From: Pseudoflavonifractor phocaeensis | GTDB taxonomy: Bacteria > Bacillota > Clostridia > Oscillospirales > Oscillospiraceae | DNA: 64,000 nt | Assembly: GCF_021531815.1 (NCBI RefSeq) | Contig: NZ_JADYUM010000012.1 | Location: 1 to 64,000, forward strand | Direction: 5' to 3' | Shown: one piece after another, positions 17,890 to 25,977 of the stretch | Layout: every line of letters begins with the position of its first letter | How positions within the stretch are numbered: the first letter of the stretch is position 1 | The notes under the pieces: model-generated | Databases searched by the model: none | The model's input: only the letters and a program-made list of their open reading frames with translations | What the model was told of the DNA's origin: nothing | Position numbers and translations under genes: made by a program

Positions 17890-18468
17890 TCACTGACCGT
17901 CTTTTTTGTTCCGGGTGTATTTGTCATGCTGGCTGCGCAGCTCGTCCATGACCTGCCGGCCCAGGTCGGCAGCTCCGTCCGCCACATTTCCCATCATGTT
18001 GTTGATGCCGTCCCGCTCCAGGTCTGGGCCGGAAAACCGGTAACGGAAGCCGAAGAAAAGCCCCAATATCAACAGAGGCAGCGTCACATAGAGGGCGAAG
18101 ACCAGCAGCAGGATCAGGATGAGCACCGGCAGGGCGGTGACCGGCTGGTCCTTCCGCCAGATCTCCAATTCGTTGTCCAGCAACAAATAGCGGATGCGGC
18201 TGAAAATATTCATTCTGGGACGCGCTTTTTTTTCTTCTGGGAGGGGCTGCGGCAGAACGTCGGCTTGGTTTTCCTGAGCTGCGGCGGTATGTTCGCCCCG
18301 GGTGGAGTAATAAGCCTCCTCGGGACGGGGGATGGCCCCTTTCTCCTCCAGGTAGATCAGGGCGTCCAGCAGATTGCCGCCGCTGTACTCCAGTGCCTCC
18401 TTGGCCTGGGCGTAGCTGACGTCGGCCTTTTCCCGCAGACGCTCCACCTGTTCCAATGTGATCTCCAT
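17890..18468 (-). CDS. DUF4342 (UBA-like) membrane protein
   Basis: The 192-residue protein has an N-terminal three-helix DUF4342/UBA-like domain (ITLEQVERLREKADVSYAQAKEALE, interrupted here for brevity, residues 3-45), a charged linker, and one or two membrane segments at about 113-145 (LPVLILILLLVFALYV). The C-terminus is hydrophilic. Function unknown. It is the first gene of the operon with the response regulator, flavodoxin-like protein and kinase, so it is probably a target or modulator of that system. Confidence 0.8.
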   Translation of the reverse strand: MEITLEQVERLREKADVSYAQAKEALEYSGGNLLDALIYLEEKGAIPRPEEAYYSTRGEHTAAAQENQADVLPQPLPEEKKARPRMNIFSRIRYLLLDNELEIWRKDQPVTALPVLILILLLVFALYVTLPLLILGLFFGFRYRFSGPDLERDGINNMMGNVADGAADLGRQVMDELRSQHDKYTRNKKDGQ

Positions 18469-18537
18469 AAAATGGCTCCTTTCGCCCGGTCGGCTCCTGA
18501 TGGTCAGCCTCAGGGTACCACGACCGGCTTGAAAGAA

Positions 18538-18565
18538 ATTTTACCGATCATTAAAATTGCATTAA
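18538..18565 (-). promoter_or_regulatory. Candidate response-regulator site and promoter of the DUF4342 operon
   Basis: On the minus strand two TTAATG repeats (18565-18560 and 18554-18549) are spaced 11 bp, the geometry used by OmpR/PhoP-family dimers. A TAAAAT (-10) follows at 18543-18538, and the repeats cover the -35 position, as in activator-dependent promoters. The remaining 18570-18715 has no gene. Confidence 0.5.
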
Positions 18566-18715
18566 GTATTTGTTTGCCCATGGGAACCAAACCCCGCGCG
18601 GGGCGGGCGTTATTCCCCTGCCCACAGTATAGCATGCCTGCCGCCGCAAAAAAAGACAAACTTTCAACGTGAAAATTCACCTCGTTAGCACACTGAAATA
18701 CAGAAAAATTTTCTC

Positions 18716-18744
18716 TTGACAAACGGGAATGGGGGACGTATAAT
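18716..18744 (+). promoter_or_regulatory. Sigma-A promoter of the aspS-gatCAB operon
   Basis: Consensus TTGACA and TATAAT separated by 17 bp, directly upstream of a T-box leader. Confidence 0.9.
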
Positions 18745-19027
18745 CCGTCCATAATATTTCAAAAGCGCCGACGAAGACCGCGCTCCACGGCGTCCAACAG
18801 AGAGACCGGGCCACTGTGCTGAAAGCCCGGTTGGGAAAGACGGAGACGCGCAACACTTCCGAGCTGACAGTTCGAAGCATTCCGCTTGAGGGCTGTCCGT
18901 CTTCCCCACGTTACCGGGGCTCGAAAGAGGTTCCTTGTTGGAGGAGCAACGCGGGTGGTACCGCGGAATCATGGAAACGATGATTTCGTCCCGGGTCGTA
19001 TTGTTGATACGACCCGGGACGTTTTTT
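18745..19027 (+). promoter_or_regulatory. T-box leader (tRNA-sensing riboswitch)
   Basis: The T-box sequence proper is AACGCGGGTGGTACCGCGG at 18948-18966, preceded by the stem I region with AGAGAGACCGGG near 18800. It ends in a 15-bp terminator (CGTCCCGGGTCGTAT and its complement, 18987-19021) with a run of six T. Uncharged tRNA should allow readthrough into aspS-gatCAB. From the genes it should read tRNA-Asp or tRNA-Asn; a GAC triplet near 18862 is a candidate specifier but the fold was not computed. Confidence 0.92.
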
Positions 19028-19068
19028 GTTCCGGGGACGTATCCAAGGCAGAAAGGAATGTGAAAACC

Positions 19069-20388
19069 ATGGAATTTGTCACCGGAACACAGAAAACCGC
19101 CATTACTGCATCTGAGATCGCCTCCGGCGCGCTGGATGGACAGACCGTCACCGTCAAGGGCGCGGTCCATGCCCTGCGGGAGCTGGGCGGCATCGACTTC
19201 ATCACCCTGCGCCTGCGGGACGGCGTTCTCCAGTGCGTCTGCGGGCCTGAGGGCCTGCCCGAGGGGCTGACGGAGGAGTGCACGATCGCCGTGACCGGCG
19301 CCCTCCGGAGAGAGGAACGGGCTCCCGGTGGCCGGGAACTGGCGATGGAGTCCCTTCAGATCCTGTCCCGTCCCGCCGAGGCCATGCCGGTCCCTGTGTC
19401 CAAGTGGAAGCTGAACCTGAATCTGGACACCGAGTTGGGCCTGCGTCCGGTGGTGCTGCGCAACCTGCGGGAGCGGTCGGTGTTCAAGATCCAGGAGGGC
19501 CTGTCCCGGGCCTTCCGGGAGTACCTGACAAAGGAGGGCTTCACCGAGATCCACACCCCTAAGATCGTCCACGCCGGAGCCGAGGGCGGCAGCAATATTT
19601 TCCGCCTGGACTACTTTGGAAGAAAGGCCTTCCTGGGCCAGTCCCCCCAGTTCTATAAGCAGACCATGGTGGGCGTGTTCGAGCGGGTCTTTGAAGTGGC
19701 CCCCGTCTTCCGGGCTGAAAAGCACAACACCCAGCGCCACCTGAACGAGTACACCTCCCTGGACTTCGAGATGGGCTATATCGACTCCTTTGAGGACATC
19801 ATGGCCATGGAGGCCGGCTTCCTGAAATACGCCATGGAGCTGCTGAAAGCCGAGTACGCCGACGATCTCAAGCGGCTGGACGTGGAGCTGCCCGAGGTGG
19901 ATAAGATCCCTGCCGTCCGCTTTGACGAGGCCAAGCGGCTGGCCGCTGAGAAGTACGGCCGCCCCATCCGGGACCCCTTCGACCTGGAGCCCGAGGAGGA
20001 GCACAACATCGGTCGCTACTTCAAGGAGGAGTATGGCGCCGACTTCGTGTTCGTCACCCACTACCCCACCAAGAAGCGCCCCTTTTACGCCATGGACGAC
20101 CCTGCCGACCCCCGCTACACCCTGTCCTTCGACCTGCTGTTCCGGGGCATGGAGGTGACCACCGGCGGCCAGCGCATCCACGACTACCAGGCCCAGGTGG
20201 AGAAGATGCTGTCCAAGGGGATGCACCCCGAGGAGTTTGAGAGCTACCTGATGATCCACAAGCACGGCATGCCCCCCCACGGCGGCCTGGGCATCGGCCT
20301 GGAGCGGCTCACCGCCCGGCTGTGCGGCCTGGACAACGTGCGCTACGCCAGCCTGTTCCCCCGGGATTTGAACCGGCTGGAGCCCTAA
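19069..20388 (+). CDS. aspS: Aspartyl-tRNA synthetase, archaeal type (probably non-discriminating)
   Basis: At 439 residues this class II synthetase is much shorter than bacterial AspRS (about 590) and lacks the GAD insertion; it resembles the archaeal/eukaryal type. It has an N-terminal OB-fold (residues 15-100), motif 2 (FEVAPVFRAEKHNTQRHLNE), FDLLFRGMEVTTGGQR, and motif 3 (GLGIGLERLTARL). Linkage to gatCAB and to a T-box suggests it charges both tRNA-Asp and tRNA-Asn, the Asp-tRNA-Asn then being amidated by GatCAB. Start ATG 19069; an in-frame GTG 9 nt earlier overlaps the SD. Confidence 0.93.
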   Translation: MEFVTGTQKTAITASEIASGALDGQTVTVKGAVHALRELGGIDFITLRLRDGVLQCVCGPEGLPEGLTEECTIAVTGALRREERAPGGRELAMESLQILSRPAEAMPVPVSKWKLNLNLDTELGLRPVVLRNLRERSVFKIQEGLSRAFREYLTKEGFTEIHTPKIVHAGAEGGSNIFRLDYFGRKAFLGQSPQFYKQTMVGVFERVFEVAPVFRAEKHNTQRHLNEYTSLDFEMGYIDSFEDIMAMEAGFLKYAMELLKAEYADDLKRLDVELPEVDKIPAVRFDEAKRLAAEKYGRPIRDPFDLEPEEEHNIGRYFKEEYGADFVFVTHYPTKKRPFYAMDDPADPRYTLSFDLLFRGMEVTTGGQRIHDYQAQVEKMLSKGMHPEEFESYLMIHKHGMPPHGGLGIGLERLTARLCGLDNVRYASLFPRDLNRLEP

Positions 20389-20412
20389 ATGCGGAGGAAA
20401 GGAGCAAATGCT

Positions 20413-20700
20413 ATGAAGATCACGACAGAAATGGTCGATTACATCTCCGTCCTCTCCCGGCTGAAGCTGCCGGAGGAGGAGAAGGAGAAGATGACGGGCG
20501 AGCTGGAGCAGATCATCGCCTATATGGACACCCTGAACGCCCTGGACACCAGCAGCGTGGAGCCAATGAGCCACGTGTTCCCGGTGAAAAACGTGCTGCG
20601 GGAGGACGAGGTGGTCCCCTCCTTCGACCGGGCCGAGCTGCTGAAAAACGCCCCCAAGGCGGACGAGGAAGCCTTCCTGGTCCCCAAGACGGTGGAATAA
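20413..20700 (+). CDS. gatC: Asp/Glu-tRNA amidotransferase subunit C
   Basis: The 95-residue GatC wraps around and stabilises GatA in the amidotransferase that turns Asp-tRNA-Asn or Glu-tRNA-Gln into the amide form. It shows the family pattern of an N-terminal helix (VDYISVLSRLKLPEEE), MDTLNALDTSSVEPMSHVF and the conserved LREDEV...LLKNAP. Start ATG 20413 follows AAAGGAG by 8 nt. It is 12 bp upstream of gatA. Confidence 0.96.
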   Translation: MKITTEMVDYISVLSRLKLPEEEKEKMTGELEQIIAYMDTLNALDTSSVEPMSHVFPVKNVLREDEVVPSFDRAELLKNAPKADEEAFLVPKTVE

Positions 20701-20712
20701 GGAGGAGCGACG

Positions 20713-22185
20713 ATGAAAGAGATTTTGAACCTGACCGCCCTCCAGCTGGGCGCGGCCATCCGGAAGGGGGAGGTCAGCCCCGTGGAGGCCGCCAGGGCCG
20801 CCCTGGAGCAGATCGAGGCCACCAAGTCCGACAACGCCTTCGTGGCCCTCACCGCCGAGGCTGCTTTGCAGCGGGCCGAGGAAGTGGGCAAAAAGATCGC
20901 CGCCGGGGAGCTGACCGGCCCGCTGGCCGGCGTGCCCCTGGGCATCAAGGACAACATCTGTACCCGTGGCGTGTCCACCACCTGCGCCTCCAAGATTTTG
21001 ACGGGTTTTGAACCCCCCTACAACGCCACCCTGGTGGAGAAGCTGGACGCCCTGGGGGCCGTCTCCCTGGGCAAGCTGAACATGGACGAGTTCGCCATGG
21101 GCTCCACCACCGAGACCTCTTTTTATGGTCCCACCCACAACCCCTGGGACGCCGGACGGGTGCCCGGCGGTTCCTCCGGCGGCGCGGCCGCCGCGGTGGC
21201 GGCCCGCTCCTGCTGGTACGCCATCGGCTCGGACACTGGCGGCTCCATCCGCCAGCCCGCCGCCTACTGCGGCGTCACCGGCATCAAGCCCACCTACGGT
21301 ACCGTGTCCCGCTACGGCCTCATCGCCTACGCCTCCTCCCTGGACCAGATGGGTCCCCTGGCCCGGGACGCCGCCGACTGCGCTGCCGTCCTGGACGCCG
21401 TGATGGGCAAGGACCCCCGGGACGGCACCTCCCTGGACGTCCCCGCCGGAAACCTGTTGGCCGGTCTCACCGGGGATGTGCGGGGCATGAAGATCGGAAT
21501 CCCCGCCGACTGCTTCGGGGACGGCCTGGACCCCGAGGTGAAAAAGAGCGTGCTGGCCGTGGCCGACGTGCTGCGCGCCCGGGGCGCGGAAATCGTGGAG
21601 TTCACCTTCCCGGTGATGGAGTATGTGGTGCCCACCTACTATATCATCGCCGCCGCCGAGGCCAGCTCCAACCTGTCCCGGTTCGACGGGGTCAAGTACG
21701 GCTGGCGGGCCGAGGGGTACGAGGATCTCACCGACCTATATAACCGCACCCGCACCGAGGGCTTCGGCTCCGAGGTGAAGCGCCGCATCCTGCTGGGCAC
21801 CTTCGTGCTGTCCTCCGGCTACTACGACGCCTACTATAAAAAGGCCCTCCAGGTGAAGGGGCTCATCAAGCAGGCCTTTGACGACGCCTTCGGCAAGTGC
21901 GACCTGATGCTCACCCCCGTGGCCCCCACCACCGCCCCCAGAATCGGCGAGAGCCTGTCTGATCCTTTGCAGATGTACCTGTCCGACATCTATACCGTGT
22001 CGGTGAACCTGGCCGGCCTGCCCGGCCTGTCCATGCCCTGCGGCTTCGACTCCAAGGGCATGCCCATCGGGGCCCAGCTCATCGGCCCCGCCCTGGGGGA
22101 GGCCAAGGTGCTGAACGCCGCCCACGCCTTCCAGCTGGATACCGACTACCATAAACAATCCCCCGTAGGAAAGGAGGCGCGCTGA
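20713..22185 (+). CDS. gatA: Asp/Glu-tRNA amidotransferase subunit A
   Basis: The 490-residue amidase-family subunit releases ammonia from glutamine. The Ser-cisSer-Lys triad is visible: Lys in GVPLGIKDNI, the Ser-Ser of VPGGSSGGAAAAVA, and the nucleophile Ser in GSDTGGSIRQPAAYCG. Length is normal. The ATG follows GGAGGAGCGACG. It is one nucleotide short of touching gatB and forms one transcript with aspS, gatC and gatB. Confidence 0.97.
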   Translation: MKEILNLTALQLGAAIRKGEVSPVEAARAALEQIEATKSDNAFVALTAEAALQRAEEVGKKIAAGELTGPLAGVPLGIKDNICTRGVSTTCASKILTGFEPPYNATLVEKLDALGAVSLGKLNMDEFAMGSTTETSFYGPTHNPWDAGRVPGGSSGGAAAAVAARSCWYAIGSDTGGSIRQPAAYCGVTGIKPTYGTVSRYGLIAYASSLDQMGPLARDAADCAAVLDAVMGKDPRDGTSLDVPAGNLLAGLTGDVRGMKIGIPADCFGDGLDPEVKKSVLAVADVLRARGAEIVEFTFPVMEYVVPTYYIIAAAEASSNLSRFDGVKYGWRAEGYEDLTDLYNRTRTEGFGSEVKRRILLGTFVLSSGYYDAYYKKALQVKGLIKQAFDDAFGKCDLMLTPVAPTTAPRIGESLSDPLQMYLSDIYTVSVNLAGLPGLSMPCGFDSKGMPIGAQLIGPALGEAKVLNAAHAFQLDTDYHKQSPVGKEAR

Positions 22186-22186
22186 T

Positions 22187-23617
22187 ATGACCTGGGAAAC
22201 TGTCATCGGTCTGGAGACCCATGTGGAGCTGGCCACCAAGACCAAGATATTTTGCTCCTGCACCACCGAGTTCGGCGGCGCGCCCAACACCCACTGCTGC
22301 CCCGTGTGTACCGGCATGCCCGGCACCCTGCCTGTGGTCAACCGGCAGGTGGTCCGGTTCGCCGCCAAGGCCGGCCTGGCCCTGAACTGCGAGATCACCC
22401 GGTACAACAAGTTTGACCGGAAGAACTACTTCTACCCCGACCTGCCCAAGGCCTACCAGGTGTCCCAGCTCTACCTGCCCATCGCCCGGAACGGCCGGGT
22501 GCCCATCAAGACCGAGTCGGTGGAAAAGGACATCCGCATCCATGAGCTGCACATGGAGGAGGACGCGGGCAAGCTGGTCCACGACCCCTGGATCGACCAG
22601 ACCAAGTGCGACTACAACCGCTGCGGCGTGCCCCTGATCGAGATCGTCACCGAGCCCGATTTCCGCTCCGCCGACGAGGTCATCGCCTACCTGGAGAAGC
22701 TGAAATCCACCCTGGAGTACCTGGGGGTGTCCGACTGTAAGATGCAGGAGGGATCTCTCCGCTGCGACGTGAACCTGTCCGTCCGCCCCGCCGGCAGCAC
22801 CGAGCTGGGCACCCGCACCGAGATGAAGAACCTGAACTCCTTCAAGGCCATCTCCCGGGCCATCGAGTATGAGGCCCGCCGCCAGATCGAGCTGATCGAG
22901 GAGGGCAAGCGGGTGGTCCAGGAGACCCGCCGCTGGGACGACAACAAGGACGCCACCTTCTCCATGCGCTCCAAGGAGAACGCCCAGGACTACCGCTACT
23001 TCCCCGAGCCCGATATCCCGCCTCTGGAGCTGTCCCAGGAGTATCTGGAGCAGCTGCGGGCTGAGCAGCCCGAGATGGCGGAGGCCAGAAAGGCACGCTA
23101 TCAGGAACAGTACGGCCTGCCCGAGTATGACGCGGGCATCCTCATCAGCCAGAAGGCCCTGGTGGACTTCTTCGAGGAGACGGTGGCCCTGGGGGCCCCC
23201 GCCAAGGAGGTGTCCAACTGGATGCTGGGCGACATGATGCGCCGGCTGAAGGACGAGGAGCTGGAGCCCAAGGACATGAAGCTGACCCCCGCCAACCTGG
23301 CCAAGCTCATCAAGCTGATTGCCGACGGCAAGATCAACCGCAACACCGCCGCCAAGGTCTTCCGGGCCATCTTCCCGGACAACGCCGACGCGGAGGAGTA
23401 TGTGAAGACCCACGGTCTGGAACAGGTCAACGACGCCGGACTGGTGGCCCAGGTGGTGGAGAAGGTCTTTGCCGCCAACGAATCCGCAGTGGCCGATTAC
23501 CGGGCCGGCAACCAGAAGGTCATGGGCTTTTTGGTGGGCCAGGTCATGAAGGAACTGAAGGGCAAGGCCGATCCCAAGGCCGTCAACCAGGCGGTACGGG
23601 AAAAATTGGAGGGCTGA
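22187..23617 (+). CDS. gatB: Asp/Glu-tRNA amidotransferase subunit B
   Basis: The 476-residue subunit binds the mischarged tRNA and activates the carboxylate. It begins with the family's VIGLETHVEL, has the zinc-site cysteines (FCSCTTEFG, HCCPVCTGMPG), RKNYFYPDLPKAYQ, and the C-terminal YqeY-like helical tail (residues 330-476). The ATG follows AAGGAGG. It is the last gene of the operon and is followed by an intrinsic terminator at 23746. Confidence 0.97.
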   Translation: MTWETVIGLETHVELATKTKIFCSCTTEFGGAPNTHCCPVCTGMPGTLPVVNRQVVRFAAKAGLALNCEITRYNKFDRKNYFYPDLPKAYQVSQLYLPIARNGRVPIKTESVEKDIRIHELHMEEDAGKLVHDPWIDQTKCDYNRCGVPLIEIVTEPDFRSADEVIAYLEKLKSTLEYLGVSDCKMQEGSLRCDVNLSVRPAGSTELGTRTEMKNLNSFKAISRAIEYEARRQIELIEEGKRVVQETRRWDDNKDATFSMRSKENAQDYRYFPEPDIPPLELSQEYLEQLRAEQPEMAEARKARYQEQYGLPEYDAGILISQKALVDFFEETVALGAPAKEVSNWMLGDMMRRLKDEELEPKDMKLTPANLAKLIKLIADGKINRNTAAKVFRAIFPDNADAEEYVKTHGLEQVNDAGLVAQVVEKVFAANESAVADYRAGNQKVMGFLVGQVMKELKGKADPKAVNQAVREKLEG

Positions 23618-23650
23618 GTCCGCCGATTGTGGGGCAACAAAAAACGGATA

Positions 23651-23695
23651 CACAATATATTGCGACTTGAAGGCGAAATAAAAATATATATTGTG
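23651..23695. repeat. AT-rich inverted repeat downstream of gatB
   Basis: CACAATATAT (23651-23660) and ATATATTGTG (23686-23695) form a 10-bp inverted repeat around a 25-nt loop in a short AT-rich tract. No function can be assigned. Confidence 0.5.
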
Positions 23696-23745
23696 AGCCG
23701 TAACGGAAAGTGTAAACTAAATAGAACATTAGTTTTATATCGAAA

Positions 23746-23780
23746 AACCGCTGATTTTCCAGGAAATCGGCGGTTTTTTT
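23746..23780 (+). terminator. Intrinsic terminator after gatB
   Basis: Stem AACCGCTGATTT/AAATCGGCGGTT (one G-U pair) followed by seven T. Confidence 0.85.
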
Positions 23781-23804
23781 CTTTTCAAATTGCGAAAAAA
23801 ACTC

Positions 23805-23833
23805 TTGCAATTTATGTCAACAGCCCTTATACT
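23805..23833 (+). promoter_or_regulatory. Sigma-A promoter of the dcw cluster (mraZ)
   Basis: TTGCAA, 17-bp spacer, TATACT, followed within 10 bp by the GTGGGG repeats. Confidence 0.82.
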
Positions 23834-23842
23834 AAAACCATG

Positions 23843-23898
23843 GTGGGGCAAAGTGGGGTAAAATCCCCATAAAAGAAATTAAAGTGGGGGAGAGGTGG
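23843..23898 (+). promoter_or_regulatory. MraZ operator repeats
   Basis: GTGGGG at 23843 and 23853 (10-bp spacing), again at 23884, and GTGG at 23895. Regularly spaced GTGG/TGGG repeats just upstream of mraZ are the known binding pattern of this autorepressor. The last pair overlaps the SD of mraZ. Confidence 0.7.
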
Positions 23899-23903
23899 AC
23901 AGC

Positions 23904-24317
23904 ATGACTGGCACGTACGAGCACAGCATCGATGCCAAGGGCCGTCTGTTCATCCCTGCCAAGCTCCGGGTGGAGCTGGGCGAGACCTTCTACCTGGCCA
24001 TGGGCGTGGACGCCTGTCTGGCCATTTATCCCCAGTCCACCTGGGACCGCTTCACCGAAAAATTTGCCTCTCTGCCCATGAGCCAGTCCAAGGCTATGCG
24101 CCCCCTGTTCGCCAACGCCACCAAATGTGAACTGGACGCCCAGGGCCGCATCGTCATTCCCCAAAAGCTGCGCAAGTACGCCGGACTGGAGAAGGATGCC
24201 GTCATTATCGGGGTCAATGACCGGGCGGAGATCTGGGCGGCCGACACCTGGAACGCCCAGGAGGAAGAAATGACGCCTGAAAAGATGGCCGCCTGTATGG
24301 CGGAACTGGGGTTCTGA
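23904..24317 (+). CDS. mraZ: Transcriptional regulator MraZ
   Basis: The 137-residue protein is a tandem of two AbrB-like swapped-hairpin domains with the DxKGR-type motifs: SIDAKGRLFIPAKLR and ELDAQGRIVIPQKLR. MraZ binds repeats at its own promoter and controls the division and wall gene cluster. Start ATG 23904 with SD GAGAGG; the upstream in-frame GTG at 23895 lies in the SD. It is 1 bp upstream of rsmH. Confidence 0.96.
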   Translation: MTGTYEHSIDAKGRLFIPAKLRVELGETFYLAMGVDACLAIYPQSTWDRFTEKFASLPMSQSKAMRPLFANATKCELDAQGRIVIPQKLRKYAGLEKDAVIIGVNDRAEIWAADTWNAQEEEMTPEKMAACMAELGF

Positions 24318-24318
24318 T

Positions 24319-25317
24319 ATGGCAGAAACGAATGGAACCTTCACCCACCGTCCGGTACTGCTGGACGAGTGCATTGAGGCGCTGAACATCCGGCCCGACG
24401 GGATCTATCTGGACGGCACCCTGGGCCGGGCGGGCCACAGCCGGGAGATCGCCAGGCGGCTCACCACCGGACGGCTCATCTGCGTGGACCGGGACCAGGC
24501 TGCTTTGGACGCCGCGCAGGACCGGCTGGCCGATTGGATGGACAAGGTCACCCTGGTCCACAGCAACTTCGACCGGATCGACGCCATTTTAAACGACCTG
24601 AGCCTGAGCGGTGTGGACGGGATGCTTTTCGACCTGGGGGTGTCCTCGCCCCAGTTGGACGACGGCTCCCGGGGCTTCTCCTACATGGCGGACGCGCCCC
24701 TGGACATGCGGATGGACCGCAGCGAGGGACTGACCGCCGCCGACGTGGTCAACACCTGGAGCCAGGAGGAGCTGCGCCGCATCCTGTTCCAGTACGGGGA
24801 GGAGCGGTGTGCCGGCCAGATCGCCGCCGCCATCGTCCGCCGCCGGGCGGACAAGCCCGTCGAAACGACCCTGGAGCTGGTGGAGGTCATCAAAAGCGCC
24901 ATGCCTGCCAAGGCGTTAAGGGAGAAGCAGCACCCGGCCAAACGCAGCTTCCAGGCCATCCGCATCGCGGTCAACGACGAGCTGGCCTCGGTGGACCGGA
25001 TGATCCGGGGGGCGGTGCCCCGCCTGAATAAAGGAGGGCGGCTGGCCGTCATCACCTTCCATTCCCTGGAGGACCGGATCGTGAAAACGGGCCTGGCGGA
25101 GTTCGCCAAGGGCTGCACCTGTCCGCCGGACTTTCCGGTGTGTGTCTGCGGCAAGACTCCGGACGTGAAATTAGTGAACAAAAAGCCCATTCTCCCCACG
25201 GAGCGGGAGGTGGAGGAGAACCCCCGGGCCCGGAGCGCCAAGCTGCGGGTGGCGGAGAAGTTGAAGGACCCCCCGCCGGTCCCGGCGTATAAAGGAAACC
25301 TGAGAGAAATGGAGTGA
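24319..25317 (+). CDS. rsmH: 16S rRNA (cytosine-1402-N4)-methyltransferase
   Basis: The 332-residue SAM-dependent methyltransferase (MraW) begins HRPVLLDECIEAL, has the SAM loop YLDGTLGRAGHS, the FDLGVSSPQLDDGSRGFSY motif and C-terminal ITFHSLEDRIVK. It methylates C1402 in the ribosomal P site. Position between mraZ and ftsL is the standard dcw order. It overlaps the region of the ftsL SD. Confidence 0.97.
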   Translation: MAETNGTFTHRPVLLDECIEALNIRPDGIYLDGTLGRAGHSREIARRLTTGRLICVDRDQAALDAAQDRLADWMDKVTLVHSNFDRIDAILNDLSLSGVDGMLFDLGVSSPQLDDGSRGFSYMADAPLDMRMDRSEGLTAADVVNTWSQEELRRILFQYGEERCAGQIAAAIVRRRADKPVETTLELVEVIKSAMPAKALREKQHPAKRSFQAIRIAVNDELASVDRMIRGAVPRLNKGGRLAVITFHSLEDRIVKTGLAEFAKGCTCPPDFPVCVCGKTPDVKLVNKKPILPTEREVEENPRARSAKLRVAEKLKDPPPVPAYKGNLREME

Positions 25318-25322
25318 GCGCC

Positions 25323-25886
25323 ATGGCTGCCCGCCGACGCAATACAACCGCATACCACACCTATGGCAGCGTAGCCTACGCCCCCGCCTATGACGGCTCC
25401 GCCGTCCGCGTTCCCCGCCGGGAGGAAGAACTCCAGCGGGTCCCCCAGCCCCGGACCAGAGAGCGGGCGCGGCAGAAGGAACTGACCCGGGCCCAGGTAC
25501 AGGTCCGGGAGGCGGGGCAGGTAGCCCCTTTCGCCGTGGTGGGATTTGTGGCGGTGGCGGTCTTTGCCGCCCTGCTGCTGCTGAGCTATGTCCAGTACAC
25601 CGTCCTCAGCAGCGAGATGGTCTCCCTGCGCAGCGAGATGAGTTCCCTCCAGAAGGAGAACGCCACCCTGTCCGCCCAGTACGAAAAGGTGTTTGACATG
25701 GATACCATCCAGGCAGCTGTGGGAGACACCATGGTCCGGCCCACCAGTGACCAGGTGGTCTATATCGACCTGTCCGAGCCCGACACCGTGGTGGTGTACG
25801 GCGAGCAGGCCGGAGAGAACAGTCTGGTGAGCGCCGTGAAGGAGCTGGGCGCGGTTCTGGGTGAGTTTATAGAATATTTCCGGTGA
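25323..25886 (+). CDS. ftsL: FtsL-like cell division protein
   Basis: The 187-residue bitopic protein has a long basic cytoplasmic N-terminus (residues 1-65), one membrane segment (FAVVGFVAVAVFAALLLLSY, about 66-86), then a short coiled coil (MVSLRSEMSSLQKENATLSAQYEK). This topology and the place between rsmH and the transpeptidase gene identify it as FtsL of the divisome; sequence conservation is low, as usual for the family. Start ATG 25323, 5 bp after the rsmH stop. Confidence 0.85.
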   Translation: MAARRRNTTAYHTYGSVAYAPAYDGSAVRVPRREEELQRVPQPRTRERARQKELTRAQVQVREAGQVAPFAVVGFVAVAVFAALLLLSYVQYTVLSSEMVSLRSEMSSLQKENATLSAQYEKVFDMDTIQAAVGDTMVRPTSDQVVYIDLSEPDTVVVYGEQAGENSLVSAVKELGAVLGEFIEYFR

Positions 25887-25923
25887 ACCGGCAATATAGT
25901 TGAGCGACGAAAGAAACATTCAG

Positions 25924-25952
25924 GGGCGCAAGAAAGGAATTTTCTTGCGCCC
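25924..25952 (+). repeat. Intercistronic hairpin upstream of the PBP gene
   Basis: Perfect 12-bp arms GGGCGCAAGAAA/TTTCTTGCGCCC with a 5-nt loop, ending 13 nt before the SD of the next gene. There is no T-run, so it is more likely an mRNA processing or translation control structure than a terminator. Confidence 0.6.
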
Positions 25953-25977
25953 TTCTACCGCTAAGGGGGAATTTCAA

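Noticed and set aside
18685-21138. 817-codon minus-strand open frame opposite aspS-gatC-gatA
   Set aside because: It is an antisense shadow of three clear genes with a composition typical of GC-rich reverse frames.
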